Source: Klebsormidium nitens
Taxonomy: Eukaryota; Streptophyta; Klebsormidiophyceae; Klebsormidiales; Klebsormidiaceae
Direction: 5' to 3'
NCBI GenBank assembly: GCA_000708835.1
Contig: DF237095.1
Span: 109,447 to 173,446 of the forward strand
DNA length: 64,000 nt
Notes under the pieces: model-generated
The model's input: only the letters and a program-made list of their open reading frames with translations
What the model was told of the DNA's origin: nothing
The model's database searches: none
Translations under genes and position numbers: made by a program
Shown here: piece by piece, positions 54,701 to 64,000 of the stretch
Numbering within the stretch: the stretch's first letter is position 1
How the letters are laid out: every line of letters starts with the position of its first letter

Positions 54701-57138
54701 CGAGAAGAAGATTTTGTACGATACTTTCTTAAGAAGCCGTAGCACCAGCATAGAACCTGGGGAGATCGCCCTACTAAGGCAAGTGCACGTCGCGAAAATG
54801 GCGCTCAAGGTCACGTGATCCTCACCAGCCGCGCTGTCTCGACCTCATCCCGGTGCAGCTCAGTCAGACCGTACACTGCCTCTTTCTGCAGGTGAAGAGT
54901 ATGCCAATTTGGAGCGGATCAATCGTTCCGAATTCTCTGAGGGGCGGGGCGGAACTGTTGAAAATGCAAAGACTTCCGTTGGATCCTTGAAGCTGCCTAG
55001 CGAAGCGGCCCGCAGCAATGCAGAAGCTTGACCAACATATGAGGAAACAATCAAGACGACTCTCCGATTGATGAAAGCTGTCCGTGGATTCACTAGCCAG
55101 CCCTGAGTTCTTACACCTAGGCAAGGATGCAATCGAAAGACAAGATAACCCAAAGGTGAGCACCTTGTTTCACATTCATTGCAACGCCCCCGGGGTTCCG
55201 CCTATCAACTCCACCACTTCTAAGGGGGTTTGGGGTTGTTAGGGGTCGTTTCCAGGTAGCTTTTGATTGAGAGTTCGTTTCTAGGTAGTTTTCAGGTAGT
55301 TCAACTGACTTTCAGCCGTTTTTAGATTTTCTCTCGCTGAGAGGCCTGAGCGTACCTGAAGCTCGGGTGCACGGTGCTCCCCTCCGTACCACTCGGCATA
55401 AGAGTTGACGTCACGCAACCTGAAGTCAGCAGACAGATCCACCACCTTGAGGTGCTTAGGGATAGCTGCGACAATCTCCTGCAGGGTGCATGAGAACGAT
55501 CAACTTGTTTCTGTAGCTGACATGAGTGGAGTTGATGCCCAGGTTAAGGGGGAGAGTAAAGAGATTGATATTCGGCTTCAGAATGCGCACTTGGAAGTGT
55601 GCATGTTGCTGGTTTTCAAGTCAACGGTTCAAGTCAACGGGTTCAAGTCAAACACTGCAAACTTGCCAACCAAGCTTCTTGAGTGGGAGAAAGCTCCTCC
55701 TCCTAAACGAATCCAGAACAGCAAAGCCAGTCAAGGTCGCTTTATGATTGCAAATCATCAAGAAACAAAGGTACTTCAGCTGGTACAAAGAAACCACCTC
55801 AGGGCAACTTGTTTTGGGTCAGCCTATGAGAGCCAGAGACTATCACAGACCAGCATGCCCAGGACTATTGTAAGCCAGCATTGTCGAAGAGGTCAATTCA
55901 GGAGGGGCAGCCAACAGAAACAGAGTGACGAAGCAAGCAAAGGGACCCTCACCTGAGTAGTGGCATGGGGAAGGCAGCAAAAAACAGCGTCCACTTGGTT
56001 GAAGTCTGCGTCCTTGATCGCGACCAGATCTGGAAGGTCTGACTTGAAGATGAGATGGGGGAAAACGTCGGCGATGCTCTGACCAGCCTTCCTGTCGGCC
56101 GTCATCATTGTAACCTTGAAGAAGGGGTGAGTCGCCAACAACCTTGCAATCTGCGGAAGATGAGCTGTTGCCATCAGCCTCAGCTGTGCCAAAGCACAGT
56201 CTCGTGCATAAAGCTTACACAACAGCTTCTTTCTGTTACCTCCTTTCTGTGAACTTAACTTAACAGCACTTCTCAAGTAGCTCATAAGCTGGTTCACACC
56301 ATCCTTCGCAAGCTCAGGCCGTAAACAGGAGACCGTTGCTCTTCCCCTTCCATACACCTACCTCAACCATACTCCTCAGGTTTGTCATCAGCTGAACCAG
56401 ATCATTCTTCTCAAGGACAGTCCTCCTTCAAATCTTACCTCAGCACCGGTGTAACCACTCGCTCCCAGAACCCCGACCCTGACAACTTGACCCAGCTGCA
56501 ACTTTTGAGGCTTCGCCAGAGGCGCTGCTACCGCCATCGAGACAGCCGGCCTTGCCCCCTGGTGGTGGCGGCTGAGAGGGATGGTGAGCCTCGCCCCATG
56601 GAACTGCGAGCTCGAGGAACACTGCAAACCAGGCAAGCAAGCGCTTTGCATTAATGCTTTCAATGAACTCAAAGCATTGAACCATACTTGGAGATGGAAA
56701 GACGGCAGTGCTTTGATTGGAATATATCAATCTTAGTGGTGGACTGGCTAAGAGCCTTACTAGAAGGCTTTAAAAGAACATGAGATTCTTGAAGACGAAA
56801 TGAAGTAGCACATGTCACCACAAGAGACTCTGTCTGAGCTTGCAGGCCTACCTGCAGAACGTGGGCCGCTCCGCTGATCGGCGCAGATGACAAAGATTGT
56901 GCGGCCAATGTGGATGCCTGCAGAATTCCAGGCTTGCATTCAAGGGCGTGTCATTTTCGTTTTAAGGCTTTCAAGCAAAGATTCAACGACCACGCAGACA
57001 ACGGCTGGGGGGCATCGACCAACCCTGGTGTCAAGTCAACCAATTGGCTTTCCAACAAACATTACGTCTTGACCCATCTAGAATGCTGTCTTTCCAGGAC
57101 TTTGCAGACCACTCTCCAAAGTGCCACCAACTCACCAT
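51796..57138 (-). CDS. argC: N-acetyl-gamma-glutamyl-phosphate reductase, plastid form
   Basis: Third step of arginine synthesis: NADPH-dependent reduction of N-acetylglutamyl phosphate to the semialdehyde, in plastids. Twelve coding exons join in phase to 413 residues: 57136-57138, 56852-56917, 56439-56621, 55953-56150, 55356-55478, 54826-54885, 54334-54454, 53946-54026, 53281-53360, 52664-52753, 52203-52331, 51796-51903. Residues 1-65 are a transit peptide ([17 protein letters not shown]). The NADP-binding GASGYTGAE is at 76-84, [10 protein letters not shown] follows, and the active-site [10 protein letters not shown] has Cys217. Later blocks are [45 protein letters not shown] and the C-terminal [15 protein letters not shown]. 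All catalytic parts are present. The first exon codes only for the ATG, split off by a donor GTGAGT. A downstream in-frame ATG at 56651 would give a shorter transit peptide if that splicing is wrong. Confidence 0.95.
51904..51988 (-). repeat. Head copy of the last ArgC exon, 85-bp unit
   Basis: On the minus strand the last exon starts at 51903 with ATTGACAATCTGG after a TGCAG acceptor. An 85-bp diverged direct repeat upstream (TGCAG then ATTGACAATC, at 51979-51993) copies the intron end and only ~10 bp of the exon. The matching intron part includes GAATCTTTACCAACGGCTTG in diverged form. Confidence 0.85.
54470..54625. repeat. Degenerate minisatellite in an ArgC intron
   Basis: Roughly 45-50-bp units of the type AACGTCAGCGTCAGTGACGT then CAGCGAGGCGGA, three or more diverged copies between the exons at 54334-54454 and 54826-54885. 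Each unit has one or two TGACGTCA-like elements. It does not resemble the neighbouring exon edges. Confidence 0.75.
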
Positions 57139-57620
57139 GTTGGTTGCTGCTGCACTAACACAGGATGCTGATCAATGAAATGACAAGCGCTGATGCTCAG
57201 CTCAATCAGTCTTTCCAAACCCGTCGACACAGACTTTGCGAGGAAGGTGCTTCCTTGCAAGCTGGGAAATCGGTGCGAAAATGACAAGGTGGTACGTTGT
57301 GGGGGCGCCTTCCAAAATGCTGTGTTTCGTGGAGATCCAAAATTTAGTAGAATCGCAATGCTGGTTCTGTAACCGCCAGGCTGCGCCAGCTCAAAGAAGG
57401 GCAGCGTGTCACCCGTCACTCTTTCCAGTCACGTGAACTGGCGGCCCCGCCGCCGGAGCCACGCGCGCGCGCGCAGAAATCCACTCCCGCGCGCGCGTGG
57501 TAGCCCCTTGATCGGAAACCCCGGCGGCCCATGCGAACAACCGTCCCGCGGCCGCGGGGCGGCAAGCTGCGCGCGCAGGCCCCGTCACACTGTGACAGGC
57601 CTGCGGACACTTCTTTGAAG
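57139..57620. promoter_or_regulatory. ArgC upstream region with GC-rich CpG block
   Basis: Upstream of the ArgC start codon. TCACGTGA (57429-57436, palindromic G-box) borders a very GC-rich block (57440-57600) with alternating GCGCGC runs and GCGGCCGCGG. It is likely the ArgC promoter and could serve an unseen plus-strand gene. The long minus-strand open frame across it (57409-57912) has no known domain and probably reflects composition. Confidence 0.45.
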
Positions 57621-60600
57621 CTCCCAGGCTGAGCTTTTGGCTCCCATTGAAATTTCGTTCCGAGGAACAAGCGATCAGTGGTATTTCTACTCGAAGCTGG
57701 TGCGGCGGGCGGGATGCGGCTGGTCCATATTGCAGATCGAACTTCTGCGGGGCGTGGCAATTAGGACAAGCGCCCTCGTCACAGCCTTCTATTCTGCAAC
57801 GGTCCTGGCTCTCAGCTTGATGGTGTATCTGTAGAAAATTATTCCGAATCATATCAGATAGGTTTCCTTTGATGGCCACGCCGGGTGCCACCTGCACGGG
57901 TGCCACCTGCACCGATCAGAGTGGCCGGACCATTGCGCCGGCAGATCATTTGAGAGTCAGCGGTTCGACTCAACGATGCTGAACAACTTGCCATGTCGAG
58001 TTTATAGATTTGTCCTGAGACCGTCTTGGGCCTTGAGATACGAGCGAGCGTGCCAGCTGGCACTAATCCTGCGCCGCGGCACTAGACCTTAGAAGCTTCG
58101 AGATAGCACATGGTGCGGGCGCGGTGCATTTGAGCAAATCCGTCAGATGGTTGGAAGATCGTCTGACGGTTTGCATATAAGGAGGTGTCGGTTCGGAAAG
58201 TCGTCGACGACCCGAGTTGAGCTTTCAAATCGACCTTGTTCCTCTGTAAGACGTCCGGTCGTTCAGATTCAGACCGTTCTTTCTGCCTTGACTGGCTGCA
58301 AAGTATTTGTCAGAAATATATGGCGGCAACGCGACTCTTGAGAACTCAAGTGTCGGCGGCACTGTGGTCGGCAGTCTGACAACAAGCGGTGCAGCTATCG
58401 TGGACAAGTCAAGTCGTGCTTTCAATCCCGTGCACAAGAATATTGAAGTGCAAAGAAGAGGCTGCACGGCTCAAGCGAGGGGCCACGGCCCATCGTCACG
58501 CCTTCGTCGTGATGAGATTGTGTTTGGTCGGTGTGTGTGGTCGGTAGCGAGATCAAAATCATTGACCGATGAAAGTAACATTTCTGCCTGATTTGTAGAT
58601 TTCTTCACCGTCGAGCGTTCCCCCGATCGATCAGAAAAAGGCACGTCTCTCCGGATAGTCTTTCAATACGTGAAGAGGCTGATCTGTACAGTGGCAAGAG
58701 CTTCGGGGATCGTAAGGCCTAACATAAACAAAGTTCTCGGCCACAATACACCCTGAAAAGCTAAGTGGGAAACGACATTCGAGTTTTGACTCTTAAGTTC
58801 CGTAGTTCCGTCTTTGCCTCGTTCATTCTTTTCTTTGAAATGACGAATTAGCCGCATTGTCTTGTTCTTGGGCTACAAACCAGAATGAGGGCTGTTCTGC
58901 TGACGTTTCCGGTCCAGTGCTTGGGCCAATGTGTTCCAGCTGAGTCGCGTGGCTCCGCTCGTTTGCAAACGTAAGGCCGTATCTACTGCTGAGCAGCCGC
59001 TTCTCAACTTCCTTGTAGCCATGAATCATAAGATGCCTCACTCGGTTACTGTGCAGGACTGAAGTCACTGAAGGAACTTGAGTGGATGAGGGAGTCAGCC
59101 GCGTTAGACAAAAAAGATCCAAAAATGCAATCCTGGTTTGAAAGCTTTAGACGGGCTCTTGTAAATATGCGCTTCATGCGGAGGGCTGTTGGTGGGAGCC
59201 GATGGCGAGCTGACAGGTTTTCTTGTTAGAATGCAAAAAGGTTTTCTTGAGCACTTGGAAGCACGCTCGGATCCGATCACTAGCTAGGCCTTGCTTGGCC
59301 CGGCTACTCGAGAAACCAAATATTGTCCGTAACAAAGGAAAGATCTTGTATCCGTTGACCTTGACAAAAACTGGGCGGCGCAGAAGAAGAGATGTAACCG
59401 AGCAACGCCCGAGTCCCTTATAACATCACGGACAGGTCAAATTGTTTCAGACAGCAAGGAACCTTGTCACTGACACCCAGTTGGTTTTCATGGTGTGCCC
59501 GGCTCCGATTCTAAGAGCAGTCGAAGCTTACGAGCACGTTGCATCACAAGGTGAGGGCCGCTGAGCGGCTAGGTAAAATCCGCACATGCTGTCCGTATCA
59601 TCAATGATCATGCCTGCATTGGCTGCCCCGGCTAATTGGCGTTCGCCGCCCCTACCGTACCGGGGCCGTTGGCCGGGGTACTGCATAATAAGACCGACTG
59701 CCAGCATATGACAAAAGTTGATGATTTGCCCTCGACGGTACGTGCCAGCATGCGCGTATGCATGCATCATCACGGTTGCAGTGTACCCTACGTGCAAGTT
59801 TTTTCTTACTCGTTCAGAAGGAAAAGGCACGGCCATGATCATGTACTCCAGAGAGGCCCGGCGCGCGATTATTCACATGTGTATGCTGCCGGCACGGCGG
59901 GTGACGCCCAGAAGGACCCATAGAGTTGGCTTGGCCAACGCACTTAGTATTGTTGATAACGATATTGTTAGGTACCAACATAGAGCTCAGTCACATGGGC
60001 AGGCACATATGCTAATCTCCGGGAGTGCACCCGCGCTCACTAAATTGACAGCTCTGCCATGCAGCACCATACATGTGGCATGCAACGACGTTGCAAACAT
60101 TGAAACCAGAAACAGGTTCTTCGCTTAAAAACGATGAGGTAAATGTCGGAGTAACCGTCGACGTGCGCCCGCACTGACGTGCTGTATTGAACACCGGGCC
60201 GCAACATGAGTGAAGCCAAACCAATTTAGAGGCTTATTGTTGTCTTGAGCTTGCTGAGCCAAATCGCAAAAGTAGCATAATTCGGTCAATCTGGTCGCGC
60301 TTACCACAAAAATAGATAGGCAGAGCAGCGCTTTCCTATGAATAAATAAGCAGGGCAGCTTGGAACGGCTTTACCTGATGCAATCGAGAGGTTTGACGAA
60401 AATCGTCTCTAGATGGACCCGAAACATGCACTGTGATTTTCTACCGGGACTCGTTTTCTAGCCTCTTTAGTCGCCGAGGTGTCGAATCAATTAGAACAAA
60501 GTAAAGTCTCCTCTTCTTTACTTTCTTCCGGCTGTAAGAATTCACCGGAACAATCCGCTTGAGCGGGTTGGACGATCTGCTGACCCGGTTCTCGACGGGC

Positions 60601-62240
60601 AACCCGATAAATGTTGTCTTCACCGCCTTGCAATACCAAGCTTCTTGCCCCTGCACACGTGAGCAGGTCGATCATTACGGGCATTCGAAAAAGGATTCTG
60701 AGACGGCAGTGGCTCGTAGATACGCAGTTCATTTCGGCACACAAAGGCGAAATTCGACACGATCAGACCATTGCTAAACCTGGGCAGATAGCTCGGACAC
60801 TAAGAGTGCTACAGAACAGTGAGACAAAAACAAGTATTCCATAAGAAGCCACCATTGAAAAAGGGTCGTCGCGCGCTTCGATCATGGGGAGAGGTCTTTC
60901 GGCCTGTCGCAGTTCCTTAATGAAGCTCAGAACTTCAAATATCAACAGACTTTCAAGAAACTCGTATCAGATGTTTGTAACAAAGCGGGTACTGTAGCAC
61001 AGCAAAAGGGCTCTGCTCCTCGCGACTGGAAGCAGTTAAAAACACTAATGACTTATAACTTTTTCACGACACCTGGGCGAATTAGATCCGCTGATATTGA
61101 GACTCTCTGCAGACGAAAAATAATCAGGCTTTACCATGCCAAACCTGAAACTCACACCTGGTGAGTGTCGGGCCCCTCACTCGTCGCCAAGGCTGCCAGA
61201 TTCGTCCAACAGCCCCAAGTTCTGATCGGATGCCGCTCACAGCCAACCGGAATCCGTCTCGTGAAAGTGGCCGGAAATGTCCGGAGGCGGTGGCCGGCCG
61301 CCCCGGTCAGCTGATGGGCGGTCGGACACGTGTCTCGGCAGCGCGCTAATCGGGAAGCTGCCACGTCATCCCGAGGGATCCCTCAGACTAAGGAGCTCGT
61401 CGTGCTTCGCGTGGACCGTCTCGGACATGGATGTCCTGCGCTCGTGCGGCTGACAGGAGAGGACCAAGCAAAAGGGTTAAGCCAGTTGTGATTCGAAAGT
61501 GCTCTCAGCACGAAGGAAATCAAACGGGCCAAATTCACTTTGGGGACAGCCTGTTTTAGGCATCGCGATCGTCCACCAATCTGGAAAAGAAAAGCGCGCT
61601 GAAGCGCTCAAAAATATCCAGAAAAGAGAATGTTAGGATGTTAAAAATATTGGCGTGTTCGCAAAACCCTAACAACCTTGCCCGAGGACAAGAGGCAAAG
61701 TCCAAGGGAAGACAATCGGAAAGTAAGGAGCAGTCCTCAGAGCGAGGATAGAATGTCGAGTCTGCGGAGAGGACGGACCGCTGATAGCTGACAATCATCA
61801 TTACTTTCTGCAAGCCACCACAGACGGGTTCTGCAGCAGACTTTGCGGACTCTGCCGAGAGCAAACGTTGAATGAAGCTGGACTCCAATGTGTAGCAGGG
61901 ACTCCTTATCCCTTCTTCGATAGTCCTTAGATACTCAAGTCAGTACTAAGGCAAGAAGAGGCGAGCCAAGCTGAGATTACAGCCGAATATAGACCTTGGT
62001 CATGAATCAAGAACCGGCAGATACCGGGCATCCCTCGAACGCACCAAATATCAATCGAACTAAGTGACGTTTCGACCTTGCAGCTCGTCAACGGCTCTCA
62101 GCTCGTGCAACAGTGATTGTTACAGCACTACCAAAAGATTTCTTCTGCAACGCTCACATCCGCGCTTCCAGGTCGGGCCTGGGGGCAGTCTGGCCGACGC
62201 CTCCCCCGGCCCGCTCCGCTCTGATAAAACCCACCGCAGC

Positions 62241-62302
62241 GCCCGCGATCCGTCCGCGATCCGTCCGCGATCCGCCCGCAATCCGTTCGCGATCCGTTCG
62301 CC
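62241..62302. repeat. Minisatellite, 11-bp unit CGCGATCCGTC
   Basis: About five tandem copies, the first three nearly perfect and the last two with T or C changes. Confidence 0.9.
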
Positions 62303-63715
62303 GCGTAAGTACGGAGGGATAGGGCCCAACGCGACCGGCTTGAGTGCGGACCCCTACTGCCCCTGGGGCCTGCACGCCGACTGAGGGAATCTCAGCACAA
62401 AGCAAAAGCGATCATTCAGGCACTTTTTGTTCACGGTCAAATTACTTAAGGAGCAACCTGTCGCCACGCTCCTCCGCAGAGATCTCCAGACTTCTCTCCA
62501 GACTTCTACAATAAAGCTGCTCGGCGAAAGGTCTCAATAGACAGGCGTCTTGACGTGTCAATGCAGTCCTACTCGTAGATCAGAGGAAAGGGTGACTTCC
62601 TGAATGGAAAGCCCAAAAAGATGCCTTCAGATGCAGGCAACAGAGCAATAGGCAATACTTTGTAGTCAAACACATCAGAATCAACACCGTCGTTGGTAAT
62701 CGATCGAGAAGCCTTTTCGGCCCAGCTTGTGATGTAGAAGGCCGACTTGTAGCTGATGGGCTGTTTTTCCTGATGATGACGTCAGCTCACTGTAGCAGGT
62801 CTTATGATTGTCTGAAAAGAGGAAGTACAAAAGGACCCTTGAACCACCGTCATGCCCCGAGACGTGTATCGGACTGCGTATTACACCTCGCTTTCAAACG
62901 GAGAGATGCATATAGCAGAAACACAACGTCCACGTCTTTCATGCGCGGACATCATTGCCTAAGAAGGACGACAACAACGTCCCTGCTCGATTGATACCAT
63001 ACCTCGGTATCTTTAGAGATGACCCATCAATCTCCATTTGCTTATGAACTCTGTTCTCCCGAAGAGCGCAAAAGCACCGCCGCACGGATCGAGTTCTCCT
63101 CCTTCCTGTTTCTTGGAGCTCAAAAAGGGCGAAAAAGGACACTTTCTAAACGAACGGACTCTCACCCATCATCACTGTCTAGACGAAACCTCCGGCCGCT
63201 TTCCGGCCGTGCGATCTAGCACTTCACCGGAACCGACGGCGCGGTCTCTCTCATCTTGTCGACCAAAGCTTATCCGTCCCGGCCCGTCTCTTGCTGACAG
63301 CCAATTTCGCAACCCAGTATCTAGGCTGCAAGAAAGAGTAACGCCGTTTAAGGGAAACGGCGTCTACTTTCTTGCTTTGATTCGAAAAGATGCTTCGCGT
63401 CTTTCTAGCGGGACAGTCAGACCTTTGCGACAACGGACTAGAGCCCTGGCATGCGAAAATGGGGGAGGCTCCCAAGCCGCTCTGTAAAGAACCTGCGCTT
63501 TCGGGTCGGATATAAATGTCAAGCCAACGACGAAGATTGGTGGCTTTTGTAAACCCTACTCCACGGATCGCTCGCGAAGGAGCTTCGAGGCTTGTAAACT
63601 TGATATGAAGCACGTGTCTCTTTCTCGAACCCACCAACCTTCAGCTTACTAATTGGGCGCCAGCCTAAGGGATAGTGCTTACCATTACTGTTTTGTCCAC
63701 GATTCTTCTGGCTGA

Positions 63716-64000
63716 GACCTCCGTGCTTGCACTGTCCGCCAGCGATATCGGGGCGCTTGGTTCGGCGGAACAGGGGCAGAACCCGCTTCGCCGGATCCCC
63801 GAGCAAGTCATACCCGCCCGGTGCTTCTCCCAAATGCAGTGCCTAGAAAGAAAAGGGCGTCCGGTCAAGATCGATTGGTGAAACGTGCTGATTTTCGACG
63901 GCCAATTCTTGAGGATCAGCCGAGGAGCACAGTGGATCAGGTGGATAAACCTGATAGTTCGCTTGAGCTCCGGCGAATCCTCAGCATGCGGACGCTTGTG
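63716..64000 (+). CDS. Open frame running off the window edge, unidentified
   Basis: Ninety-five codons stay open from just after a TGA to the last base of the window. An acceptor-like CTGTCCGCCAG ends at about 63742. The peptide is Arg- and Pro-rich (for example NAVPRKKRASGQDRLVKRAD, then DQVDKPDSSLELRRILSM). No family recognised. It may be an internal exon of a gene to the right, a retroelement remnant or chance. Confidence 0.2.

Larger units (their letters stand above)
57621..64000. other. Gene-poor region, no gene recognised
   Basis: No recognisable protein, no chain of exons and no transposon ends were found. Open frames are under 150 codons. A few minus-strand stretches look mildly coding (58225-58467, 60487-60744, 61556-61888) but match nothing I know. 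An 11-bp minisatellite lies at 62241-62302, and an open frame runs off the right edge from 63716. It may hold decayed mobile elements or a lineage-specific gene. Confidence 0.4.

Noticed and set aside
57409-57912. 167-codon minus-strand open frame
   Set aside because: It spans a CpG-rich promoter-like block, has no known domain and its length is explained by GC-rich composition.
57621-64000. A transposon in the gene-poor right end
   Set aside because: No terminal repeats, target duplications or recognisable transposase, reverse transcriptase or integrase motifs could be seen.

Overview
The window is nuclear DNA of a green, intron-rich eukaryote. Its genes have GT-AG introns and GC-rich exons, and several products are plastid-type or plant-type: an FdC2-like ferredoxin with a transit peptide, a PPR-SMR-like protein, a plant-type O-fucosyltransferase and a plastid-type ArgC. 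Introns of about 100-1,200 bp, genes of 2-12 kb and a mix of plant families with an animal-like two-helix channel fold suggest a streptophyte alga. Klebsormidium is my guess; it is an inference, not a demonstration.

Genes in order: OTU deubiquitinase (1917-4536, -); fragment of a small membrane protein (5048-5159, -); very large PPR-SMR-like gene (6689-18455, +); intronless two-helix protein of DEG/ENaC-like topology (19036-20409, -); O-fucosyltransferase (22613-25633, +, first exon not found); inositol polyphosphate multikinase IPK2 (26661-29131, -); CCR4-NOT subunit CNOT11 (29804-36691, +); ferredoxin FdC2 (38168-39288, -); CLC chloride channel (39924-47789, +); FAM210/DUF1279 protein (49150-49698, -); SAP18 (50201-50671, +); N-acetyl-gamma-glutamyl-phosphate reductase (51796-57138, -). 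Neighbours alternate strand, so divergent promoters and convergent 3' ends alternate. The last ~6.8 kb is gene-poor. These are mostly unrelated housekeeping genes, not a pathway cluster. For the OTU, PPR, IPK2, CNOT11, FdC2, CLC and ArgC genes I could chain exons into a continuous reading frame with consistent splice phases throughout.

The unusual signal is in the introns. In four unrelated genes (PPR, CNOT11, CLC, ArgC) many introns are built from diverged tandem copies of a splice junction. Upstream of an intact exon lie 1 to 8 copies of 'end of the intron + first ~10-110 bp of the exon', often with an intact acceptor AG. Downstream of some exons lie copies of 'last ~25-100 bp of the exon + start of the intron', often with an intact donor. 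I count about 32 head copies and 9 tail copies and no complete duplicated exon. Spacing is mostly 90-190 bp. The pattern is not a property of PPR repeats, because the channel, the CCR4-NOT subunit and the reductase have it too. It looks like a genome-level process that lengthens introns by serially duplicating splice junctions and leaves fields of decoy splice sites.
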